NCBI GenBank assembly: GCA_022559985.1
Contig: JAFJTR010000012.1
Location: forward strand, 496,001-560,000
DNA length: 64,000 nt
Source: Parastagonospora avenae f. sp. tritici 18332-5
Lineage: Eukaryota; Ascomycota; Dothideomycetes; Pleosporales; Phaeosphaeriaceae
Direction: 5' to 3'
This document shows positions 21,887 through 33,200 of the stretch, one piece after another (positions within the stretch are counted from its first letter, which is position 1; every line of letters begins with the position of its first letter). The notes under the pieces were generated by a model, which worked only from the letters and a program-made list of their open reading frames with translations, was not told where the DNA came from and did not search any database. The translations under genes and the position numbers were made by a program.

Positions 21887-24800
21887 CGATGAAGGCTGAA
21901 CCTGTGACTGTTTAGCAAAGTTTCATGGAGTTTCCTCGGGCATCGGTGGTGATGCAGGTGACGTTCAGGCAGAATGAGATGCAACGAAGTGAAGTGGAAA
22001 CGCGGATAGAGAAAAGGATGCAGCGACCGAGTCTTTAATGTACTGCGATACGATGGTATCCCAAGACAGGCGAAGACTCGAATGTGATGAAGGAAATGAA
22101 GTCAAGCCACGAGTCAGATGGCTCATCAAAGCTGTTGGTGGCCCCCCAGCCGTCTGCTATTGCCGCTGCGAGAAATAGGTGATATACGTTGTTCGGTGCG
22201 CGTCGAGCCCGACAGACAGACCCTTTAATCTCACAGGCGCGAACAGCAAAGGCAGAGAGTGGGCTTCAGGCCATATTGCGAGCATTATGGGTTGAGTTGA
22301 GGTTCGAAGCACTCTCCCCTGTCTGCGCGGCCTTAAGACGGCGGGCTATCAGATGCGGACCGCAAGCAAGGCCGATGATTGGGCGCGTGCATGCAGCGCT
22401 TAGGCTAATGAACAGGTGTTGTCCATGCATGGCATGATGGAGAAAGAAGAAGACAGATGGAGACATTTGCGCGAGAGAGATAGCAGCTGGAGGATGAGGC
22501 AGTGGAGCGGGTGGTGTTGCAGGTTGAGGAGCGTGCTGCAGCGGGTGTGCGTCACACAACCCGGGCGGGCAGGGACGCCATGTGGGGTGCAGGGATGGTG
22601 GGGGAGGGCAGGAGCGAACGGGCTGCGAAGCGAAATTGAGCGCTGCTCACCTTCGTGCTCGTCACACCCAAACGGGTCTTCGGAAATGGCAGGAGCGCTG
22701 GGGTGTTCCTTCCTTTTCTTCGAACTCGCGTCGGTTGCACAATCTTCCGGTGGCCTGGGCCGCGGGATATCCGATTATCAGATGGAGATTGCGAGGAGTT
22801 GAGGTGGTGGTGATGCTGCTGCTGCCGTGATGGTGGTGATATTACTGGGAAGGCTCGTCTATGCTCGTGTCGGGTCTGCATCGCAAACATGTTAGCTATG
22901 CCATGTCCGCCCGCTCCGCACATGATCAAACCAGCAGCATGAAGCCTGGGGACAACCCAATCCCCAGAAACACCATCACCTGCTCGAACGTGCCCGAGCT
23001 CGGCCGACGTACCTGACTGACAGGCTGCTGTCACGATGATGGATGCTGCCCTATGCACGCTGGTGGATGCAAGCCGGACGGCGCTTCGGAAACGCTGTGA
23101 ACCGCTGACGGTGGAAGTCTCAGTCGATGAAGGAATGCCTCAGGCAGAGCGCTTTATGCAGATGGATGGCCATCGTGAGGACGGTGACTCGTCCGTCTTA
23201 TACACTCTCCTCCTGTCGCAGGCATCAAAGTGGGCTCTTCCCCTTCCTGGAGCGGGTTGCAGCGTCCTTTCACCAGCACGCCGCCATCCGCGATTGGTCT
23301 GGACACTGTCTTCCTCTTTCGACAGTGCATCCGTGTGCTTCGCCCTTCGAGAAGCACAGGTGAACCAGATGGCTACCAAGGCCCTGCTGCCCCTGTCCCT
23401 GTCCTGCGCATCAACCGCTGCCGCAAGACATGCCGCCCGTCCACTTTGGCGCCTTGGCCATCACCATCAACACCACCGTGTCCGATCTGGCGCCGCCATG
23501 CCATGCACCGAATCTGATCCGGGGCCCTTCTACCTCTGCATCGTCATGGAGCCTCTGTCTGCTGTATCCACGCCGCCACCAATACCGACGCCGATTCTGT
23601 ACCACACTTGAGGCTGCAAATGGCGCCGTTCCCATTGGCCCAAGCATGCACCGCTGCTTACATCAGGACTACGTGAAGCTCATCTCCCGTCACGCCTCGC
23701 CCACGCCACATCCATCAAATCAAATCGACCCTGCTTCTGCTGCTCCTGCTCACTCTTTGTCGTTCCCGCGTGGTAGACCGAGCTTCTCCGCAGCCTTTTG
23801 GGCAAAACCCAAGGGCCGTCCCTAGTCTGATTGCAGACACGACGACGACTCTGATTGTCGAGCGACGACTGATAACTACCCCGTCATACTCCGTTCTGCA
23901 TGACACGATGTTCGATCCTGCAACTCTCGGCCCTTTCCTCAGGACGTTGTTACGTGAGCCGCCCAGGTGGAGCTCTCAAGGAGCTACTGAAGAAGCAAAC
24001 TCATGACATGGCCGTGGCCACTTCACATCCCGGTAGCCTTCGAGTGCGTGGCTTTCCTGGCTTCGAAGTGTACAACGGTGCCCCAGAGAACGTTACTCAT
24101 GTCAGCCTTATCCATACGGAAATAGTGGCACACGATCTCTACGCCACCATCAAGGACATTCAGAATCCGAAAGATCCGATACAAGGAAAACCCAGCTACC
24201 CTCCCTGCTTTGTCTCTTCAGCTGCTGCATCAGCTCCGACCACGCAGGGTTGAGACGCATTCTAGCGTGCGATGAACCGGTCATCAGCAGCAGTGCCCGT
24301 TTTCGATCGATCCAAGATCTCGCGAGATTTGCGACGATGCTTTTGCGGAACTGCATCCCTGTGCCGGCTACCGACCGAATGGCAAATGGGCGCGTAGCAC
24401 CTGCCTACCACGCAGACCCACCGGCCTGGGTCTCCTTGACATGTCTGTCCCTCACGAATGCGAGACCTCGCCGATTGATTGACCTGGTCCTACATCAATT
24501 GCCTCTTTGGAAGGCACTTGCAGGAGCGCTCGCTTTTCTTCCCACGCCTGGTCAAAGAACCATTCGGCTGTTCTTGCCTGATGTTGATTCCTACAGACGT
24601 GAGAGATCACGAGCACACCCCAGTCTTTTCCGTGGCTGAGAATGAGATCGAATGCGTCGAAACTGCAGCTATCCAACGCGCAAAGCTTACAAACTACCTG
24701 GTACATTTCGACCACGCAATCCGCCTTCCTATCTAGGCTGTGGGCATGGATCGTCATCAACCGAGCTAAGCGCAACACCGAAACTCGTCAGGGAACAAGG

Positions 24801-27558
24801 CTCGAACACGTGTATGCGTAAAGTCGCGACATTCCAGAAGGACACTGGAATTGAAGATGGGTCCTTTTCGGAAAGCGGTTTCAGATTCACGCACTGTACA
24901 AATCGACTGCGCCTGCCACATTTCCAGATGGAGATCACCAGCATGTCTCCCAATATGCCGGAACCGCCACTGTACTACTTTGGTCCCAGCTGCGTCGCTT
25001 CCATGCGAAGGTGTCTCAACCCGTCGAGGCCTCAAGCCGGTTCCGAGTAGCACAGCGTTGCGCAAACATCATTACAGGGAGAATCGACCCTTCAGAGATT
25101 TCCCAACGCTGCGGAACTGTCTCTGAGGGCTGGTCGGTCACGACGTAGGAACATTGAGCTCGAGTCTGTGCTATGTGTCAGTATCGACACCATCAACGCG
25201 TGCGCCAGTGCGCACCAGCTGCGTGCGTTCCGGTCACGAGATCCTCGTTATATGCGAGACAAAAAGCCCTTTGCGATTCAAATCCACCTGGCAGACGATG
25301 CACTGACCAGATGTTGCCTCGATACCACATAGGCAATTTTTCCGACTGATTGTACGGCCCGTGAAGATTTGAAGGCTCACTCAATGACCGATCTCACGGT
25401 GACAATTATTGCGCACGACGCTGACGTCAGAGATGAACCTCCTACGAACACTTGGCCATGGCACACCAGGGACTTTTAGCGAAGGTATCCTCCCCTCATC
25501 CTATGCGCCGGCGAATCAGTAAGACCTGGCATTTTCTTCTTGAAACTACTACAGTCTGGGAGCCACTTGATCAGCTACAACGGTCGTTGTCTTGAGAACC
25601 ACGTCAGGGTTCGCGCTATGCGCTGGATGGTTCAGAACGTCTCCAACGCCCCAATCTTCTCGGACGCCGACAATGATCCACTTGCGCCACCATCCTGTAG
25701 GTCTCAGACCTGGACGCTGCCACGCAGCAGTCTACTTTGAGACGAGTACTCGCAGCCACCGCTTCATTCTGCCTGTCTTGGCCGAGCCAATTGATATCCC
25801 AGCGATAGGGCAATGTCACGGGGTATCCATTCCGCAGCCAATGATGCACAGCCTTGTTTTTGGATGGATAATCCTAGGATACTCTCGCACTTGACCGGGA
25901 GATGCTAGTCGCACATCACACTCGTGTCACTAAATCATTCATCTAGGGTGTTCGTTCTGGACCCCCCCCCCCCACTAGAGTCCACCATTATCCGCTGTCC
26001 AAAGTCAGCACATACTGGGATAGCACACTCACTCAGACTGAGCGTCTCGTGATGAAGCAATGTCTCGCCGTAGCAGAGTGTGCAGCTGGTACAACATTTG
26101 CCTCACTTTGTACCACGATATTGGCCTCACATTCAGATTTGCCCAGCTGGAGCAACTCACGCCATTCTGAAATCATAAGGCAAGACGACTGCACCAACTT
26201 GGTAATACAAACGATCGTTTCGCTCCTAGGTATTTCATCAAAGTCTCATCAAGGTATAGTAGGCTTGTGTGCGAGATGAATGCCGGCACTAATTTCATCT
26301 GGTACAACATGTGCATGCGGTACAAGCGACACGATTCAATTTATTTCGCCTTTAAATGGCTTGAGAGTCGAGGTGCCTCAGCATGTAAGAATGTGAATAC
26401 ACTGCTGGACAGGCAACGTTTGTCATATCACAGATAGATGTCACGGTGAGGGATTGGCTCAGGAAGCGGTTTGGACGGCATCCTACCATTCCCACACCAC
26501 AACATCCGCGTCGAAGAAGCCATCATCGCTAACAGTGAACAATGACTATAATTTTCTTATACATAAACTAACAACAAGAAAGTACATCGCGTCTCTTCTG
26601 ATCATCATGTGCACGCTGAAGCGCACCTGGGCGTTTTAAGCACCTAGTATGCGCGGTAAGAATGACCAGGATTTTTCCCACAATGGGTTCCAGACAGTTC
26701 AGCCGAGCCACACACAACATCAAAACATCGCGCCGGAATGATTGCCAGCCTCCACTACGGATTCTACCGCAAATCGCTTGTGGGAACTGCGCTTATCGAA
26801 CGACTCAGTCACGGCTGCGTACATGAAGAGATGTGGTCAGCTCAGATCGGCCCGCCACTTAACACAACCCATGCTTACCAGACTCAAGGGCTCCCAGTAT
26901 GAGTGAGCTTACGCTAGCATCACTAACGGGCATGTCTGACGAAAACATGCAGAATGCCGTGATAATGAACGACATTACAATCCATAAACCACTTGCCAAC
27001 AGGCACATCAGGCACGAAGAGCAAAAACTGTTGGGACTAAGACGAAACTCGCGCAGTTACCGGATTGGGAAATATTGACATGCAGCATTACTGTTTGGCC
27101 AGCGCATGACTCGGAGGATGGAGTATGTTAATGCTGTGCTGCAGCGCAACGGCGAGGTGCACGAGCTGAGCTGCACGTTCCTGTACATGGTCGCATGGAG
27201 GTGTTGCATGACACGGATCTGGTTGTGCTTACTAGTGACGCAGAGTGTGACGGAGTGGGAGGGATACCGCGAGAATTTCAGCGTGTTGTCACCCACGAGG
27301 GGATGGTATACCATTGCCCGAAGCTATAAAACTTGCAGCTAGACTTTGATTGCATCAGCACCACGCTGTGTATAGCACCAGGCTTTGGGATTTGCTGCTG
27401 CACCATGGCCTCTTTCCGCCGAGTTGGTAACCTGCAGTAGGTTGAGAGGGATTTTGAGTCTGGATGCCGTCCTCAGCTTGGGAATTGACTATGGCGCTCG
27501 AACAGAGATACAATTCTTCCTTGATGAGATACGCAGATAATCCAAGCAACTACGGTAT
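21887..27558. other. Gene-free stretch of about 5.7 kb
   Basis: I find no convincing protein gene in this stretch, which lies between the divergently transcribed velvet-like and arginyl-tRNA synthetase genes. ORFs of up to 191 codons (23036-23611 plus, 22552-23058 minus) overlap antisense to each other, are rich in Arg/His/Pro/Ser and carry no motif. A C12 run lies at 25962-25973. It may hold long 5' UTRs, noncoding RNA or eroded repeats. Confidence 0.45.
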
Positions 27559-27993
27559 ATGAATGATGTAGTCGGCAGCCTCGTCTTGGCGCCCCCTCCA
27601 GATGCGAACACCCCACCAAAATTTTGGACTAGCGCGCTTTTTTGCTTGCTTCGCAAACGGGAGCTTATGACTGGCATCTCAGGCATGCAGCAAAGTCTTG
27701 CCCGAAGTAGACCCACGCTTTTCTCTTCTCCTAAATTTTCTTTGACGGGGCCGCTGGCGACTCATCGCGATTACTTGACTCACATAAGACTCAACGCCCG
27801 CTGCGACCACCCCGCGCCTGCGACCACTCCACCCTCGCGTCTCTACACACAAAGGCGCATAACACGCGACTACACCTACACCCACCGCAACCTTCCGCCC
27901 AGAGTCGCGACTCGCACATACAACGTGCGCACATACAACGCCGTCTCCGCGTCCCTCCACTCCCTCGACACATCCGCGCGCTCATCCCTCATC
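27559..27993 (+). other. In-frame 5' extension of the arginyl-tRNA synthetase ORF
   Basis: The 145 codons upstream of the likely cytosolic start are open and in the same frame, with real ATGs at 27559 and 27685. The part from 27685 (MQQSLARSRPTLFSSPKFSL and onward) has about 14 Arg, many Ser/Thr, four Asp and no Glu, as in a mitochondrial presequence. It may encode a mitochondrial isoform through upstream initiation, or it may simply be 5' UTR that happens to be open. Confidence 0.5.
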
Positions 27994-29991
27994 ATGGAAG
28001 ACCTCACAAACACACTCCAGACCCTCGGCTTCTCCACCGTCCCACAAGAACCCAACACGTACCCCGCACTCAACCCCTTCGACATCTACCGCAGCCACAT
28101 CACCGAGCTCCTCGCGCCTATCTCTGGCGTCGACAAGGCCGTCATCTACCGCTCGCTATCATGGACCTCCAAGGCCGAGCACGGCGACCTGCAACTCGCA
28201 GTCCCCGCTCTGCGCCTGAAAAAGAAGCCAGATGAGATGAAAGCCTTCACACAGGAATTGGCGGACAAGTTTCCCGAGTCGCCGCTGGTCAAGAAGCCGC
28301 TGGTTACGAATACGAGCCTGGGCTTCTTCTTCAATGCCGAGCCGCTTACGAAGCTGGTGCTGCCCATGGTGCTCAAGTCCGGGGATGAGTATGGGTTTAA
28401 TAGGAATTTGGGGCTGCGGAATCCGGAGAATCCCGGGGAGGGCAAGAAGAAGATGATTGTCGAGTTTAGCTCGCCGAATATTGCGAAGCCGTTTCATGCG
28501 GGGCATTTGAGGAGCACGATTATTGGTGGCTTCCTGGCGAATCTGTATGAGGGGGCGGGATGGGAGGTCGTGAGGATGAACTATCTCGGTGACTGGGGAA
28601 AGCAGTATGGCGTGTTGGCGATTGGATTCGATCTTTTCGGTAACGAGGAGGAGCTGGTTAAGAACCCCATTGGCCATCTGTACGACATCTACGTCAAGGT
28701 CAGCACCATCCAGCACGAGGAGGCAGAGCAGGTCAAGCTGCTCAAGGCCGAGGCCGTGAAGTTGAAGGAAGAGGGCAAGGACGCATCAGAGCAAGAAGCC
28801 AAGATCTCGAAGATCGGGACAGAGGGCATCGACGAACAAGCGCGGAAATACTTCAAAGGCATGGTCGATGGCGAGCCCAAGGCGCTCGGTATCTGGAAGC
28901 GCTTCCGCGACCTCTCGATTGAAAAGTACAAAGCCACATATGCGCGCCTCAACATCCGGTACGACGACTACAGCGGCGAGTCGCAGGTCAAGGACGAGAG
29001 CATGGAGCTCGCCGCCAAGATCATGTGGGAGAAGAAGGTGTGCGAGGACTCCGAGGGCGCCGTGATTGTCGACCTCACCAAGCACTCGAAGAAGCTGGGC
29101 AAAGCGGTGGTTAAGAAGAAGGACGGCACATCGCTGTATCTCACGCGGGATATTGGCGAGGCGATCCAGCGTGTCGACAAGTATCACTTTGAGTAAGTCC
29201 CACACATCTCTACCTTTCCTTCACTCTACTAACAACCACCCAGCCACATGATCTACGTCGTCGCCTCCCAACAAGACCTGCACCTCGCGCAGCTCTTCAA
29301 AATCGAAGAACTCATGGGCCGCACCGACATCTCCTCGCGCTGCACACACATCAACTTCGGCATGGTGCTCGGCATGTCGACGCGCAAAGGCACCGCCAAA
29401 TTCCTCGACGACATACTCCGCGACGTCGGCGAGAAAATGCACGACGTCATGCGCTCCAACCAGGCCAAATACGACCAAGTCGAGAACCCAGACCAGGTCG
29501 CCGACACGCTGGGCATCAGCGCCGTCATGGTCCAGGACATGAAGGGCAAGCGCATAAACAACTACACGTTCGACATGGACCGCATGACGAGTTTCGAAGG
29601 CGATACCGGTCCCTACTTGCAATACGCGCACGCCCGCCTGTGCAGCATATACCGTAAAGCCCTGGCCGCAGACCCCAGTCTCGAGAAAATCGACCTCGCT
29701 ACCGCGGACCTCACGCTCCTCACGGAACCGCATGCAATCGACCTCGTGCGCCAACTCGCGTCGTGGCCCGATACGTTCTTGAATACCATCAAGACGCAGG
29801 AACCCACTACGGTGCTGACGTACCTGTTCAAGATGGCGCACGCGCTGAGCTCGAGTTATGACCACTTGCAAGTTGTGGGCACGAAGGAAAGGCGAGTTAT
29901 GCTGGCGCGGTTGGCGCTGTATGTAGCGGCGCGCCAGGTGTTGAGTAATGGGATGAGGGTGTTGGGGTTGAGTCCGGTGGAGAGGATGTAG
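27994..29991 (+). CDS. Arginyl-tRNA synthetase (class I)
   Basis: This enzyme charges tRNA-Arg with arginine using ATP. Two exons (27994-29192 and 29244-29991), split by a 51-nt intron with a CTAAC branch site, give 648 aa from the ATG at 27994. The N-terminal additional domain is followed by the class I catalytic core: VEFSSPNIAKPFHAGHLRST contains the HIGH-type signature (HAGH). Further on are YLGDWGKQYG, the strand LYLTRDIGEA, the post-intron HMIYVVASQQDLH and the KMSKS-like GMSTRKG. The C-terminus is the helical anticodon-binding domain with the ArgRS ending (LGLSPVERM). Length is normal for eukaryotic cytosolic ArgRS. The frame stays open for 145 codons upstream, so one gene may supply both cytosol and mitochondria, giving a 793-aa long form; no second ArgRS gene is seen in this window. 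Confidence 0.95.
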
Positions 29992-30213
29992 ATGTAGTAT
30001 GGAGATGGAGATGGAGGGAAAGTGAGCGAGAAAAGGAGTTGATTCGAGTGTATGTGTGCGCCGCGCCAACGCCGGTACGGAAATGCAGAAAATGCAAAAG
30101 AGAGGATTTTTGAGACATGTCAACTGCGCTTCCCAACCCGTTCCATCCCATTGCGACCGTCTATGCAAACCTAATCAATCCTGGTAAAGTTCTCCGCGCA
30201 GTGCGTCGCTCGC

Positions 30214-33200
30214 TCAATGGTGCCGATGCACGCAATCCCACTCATACTATTCACACTTCGTTAGTAAACCATCACTCCGCAATCCATCCAACAAGCCCAT
30301 CCCCTTCGCTCAACTCCATGCGCCAAATCCACCCCCACCATCCCTTCAAAATTCACTCGCCACAAAGCAAAGAAAAGTTATAACGTACCACTCTCCCCTC
30401 CTCATCCCCGGTATACACATTCCCCGGCAGCGGCAATATACACGTAACCGCGCCCGCGCCGCCATTCCCACTCATCTGATCCGCGTGATTAAGCACATTG
30501 ACCAATTCAATACTCCACTTATCCTTCCCATCTTGCGAAGGCGCGGGGAGGAAGGCGAAGATCTGTCAACACCTGTTAGCATTCGTAGAGTAGCGCGGGA
30601 GTAGGGGGTTAGGAGGCGTACCTTCACAATCCCCCGTCTATGTCCCGTAAAGATGAGTTCGCGCTCAACCCACTCGTTCCCACTGCCCTCGTATACTGCG
30701 AGCGCGCTGATGCCTTCGGCGTCTTCTTCGCTGTCGCAGATGTCTTCGTCGAGTAGGAGCACGCCGTTAAGCGTGCATACGACCAGGCGCCGTCCGCACG
30801 CCATGACCACGTGGCCTGTGACGCTGTTGATCCGCGCGCTCTGGATAGTGCTGGTATGTCGCGACCCGAGCTGGATTTCGCGCACGAATTCGCTGCGATT
30901 GAGGTCCCAGAGGAAGATTCTGCCGTCGAGCGACGCGGATAAGAAAGCGGAGAACGCGCGAGACGCGGCAAGTGTGACGACGGGGGATTTGTGTCCAAAT
31001 AGCGTGGTTGCGTTTTGTAATTCCACGCCGCCACCGTTTTTGCTGACGTTCCAGATGGCGAGCGTACAATCCGTGCCCGCGGTGATGAGCGTGCGGCCGT
31101 CGACGAACAGGGACGTGGTTAACTGGCCGGAATGCAGGTGTTCGAAAAGCCCGATGAGGCGCTTGGAGTGGGAGTCGTAGAAACGCACGGATCCGTCGGT
31201 GAAGCCCCATTCCATGTATCTGTCGTAGTGCGGCGGGATGTTGTGTCTGAACGGCGCAGAACACAAAAGTTTCTCAGTCCTTGCGATGTAGTTCAGCGAA
31301 TTGATGCGATCATGCGCATCAAGCAGGGTACCCGGTACACGATGCAGACTCTCCGCCGCGGTATCCATCTTTGCCTGTTTCGCGAGATTTTCTTTCTTTG
31401 GGTGCGGGCGCTGGAAGACTTGTGTGGGAGTCTGGCCAAAGTTATTGATGATGCTGATTTTCTGCGCGCGCTCTTCGCCGTCGGTGATGGAGTCGAGGTC
31501 CATGGCGCCTTGGTAGGTCATGAAGTGGAAGACGTTGGCGGCTTCGATGGCAGCTTCGCCGCGCTGCTTGAAGCCGAAGATTAGGTCGATCCAGTGGTGC
31601 AGGTTTTGGGTGACGTATGGGCTTTCGAGGGCTTCGCGCTGCTTGGCGATGAAGATTGCTGGATCGCCGTGGGCCCAGGGCGGGAGTGAGACGTCGTCCA
31701 TCCGCGAGCCGTCAGAACGCAGACCAAAATCGTAGCCGTTGACGTTGGTGAGGAAATCGGGCAGGAAGAAGAACTCGGGCGTGAGCTCTCGTACATCAGC
31801 CATATTCTTGGCGGAGACAGAGTCCCATGCGCCCTTGATGGAGTAGAACATGCGGTCCGGGTGATCCCAAGTGCCGCCTTGAATGAGGAAGAACGCCGCG
31901 CTGAAAGGCTGTAGTCGCATGAGATACGACGCGACAGTCATGGCCGAGGAGTAATGAGTGCCGTAATGGAACGCCTTGTCAGTCTCGCCCATCTCTGCGA
32001 ATGAACTGAATCTCTCCCTAATGGAGCGCTCTTGTCTGGGATCTTGAATACCAATTGGCTTTCTGAGGTCTCGGAAGTTGACAGGATCAGTCAAATCGAG
32101 CTCTTCGCTCTCGTAGTTGGAGATGACCCAAGGGAAGACGGGATACTGGGTGAGGTCGTTGAATGTTCTTCCAGCAAGCGTGTTCACAAACATGAGATAG
32201 TGGAAGTTGGACATGTCCCCTTTGAGCCACTTCTTCGTAGCAGGGTGCGATGACGCAGAGCCAAATGCAGAGGCAAATCGTGAACCCAGTGTTTGCGGTG
32301 CTTCTTCGGGGTTGTGCAGTGAGTCGAGCCGCCATGAGATCTCCGAGTTCGTAAGCTTCTCCGGGTTAACCACGTGCGAAGCACGCTGTAAGACGCGCGA
32401 ATGTAAATCATTACGGGCTTGTGTGGATATCGCTGTCAGGAGATAGCTGCGTCCGTCATCGAAGAATGCCTCCATTGCGACATCGCGGTGCAGAAATCGG
32501 CGCTTCGATATGCTGATAACTTCGCTCCACTTCCAGTGCCTTACTGAGTCTTCCTGATTCCTTGGAGGCGGCCGTCGATTCGTGATGGCTTCCTTGCCAG
32601 CGATGACCTGTACATAGGGATCGCGCTCGTCTGGTGGTGCTTGCCATACACGTACAATCTCGCCATCAGATCGCTGAAAGAAGTCGTCGAGGAGGTAGAG
32701 ACACTCTTTACCCACGATGAGAAGACCTTCTATGGCCTCCAGACCAACAACGCGAGAGATATTGCAAACATACTGCACCTGATCGCCGCGATTCAGACTC
32801 CTCATGACCTTGCGATTCTTGTCTTCAAAGCCGTCTTCATCTTCAAACATGGCCTCTACCATCTCAAAGTCGTCCTCGCTGCCAGAGTTGCCCTCTTCGG
32901 CGCCGTCTTGACCGCTCAATGCGGATGACGATCTTCCGCGAGGACCAACAGTGGGAGTGACGCCCACAGCCTCTTTCGCGGAGATTGTGGGAATGCCAGT
33001 GTCCAGCCTGAGCCTATCTCTGGGATCCGTGTCCTTGCGTTTAGGCTGGTATGCCTGCTCGCGACTGGTAGTGTCGGCAATGATTCGCATACGCCTGCGG
33101 TCTCGGCCTTCGGTCTCATCTAGACGCCATTTCGATGGCGGACTGCCTTCAAACAATGCGCAAGGTCCTTTGAGCTGATGATCGAGCTTTGCTAAGATCG

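Noticed and set aside
22552..23058. 168-codon minus-strand ORF
   Set aside because: Low-complexity (His/Gln/Pro/Arg) and antisense to other open frames; no recognisable family.
23036..23611. 191-codon plus-strand ORF
   Set aside because: Composition is Arg/His/Pro/Ser-rich without motif, it overlaps antisense ORFs of similar length, and no splice partners or domain were seen; it looks like chance openness in GC-rich DNA.
29221..30168. 315-codon minus-strand ORF antisense to the ArgRS second exon
   Set aside because: Antisense shadow of a highly biased gene; no motif, and it runs into the ArgRS 3' flank.
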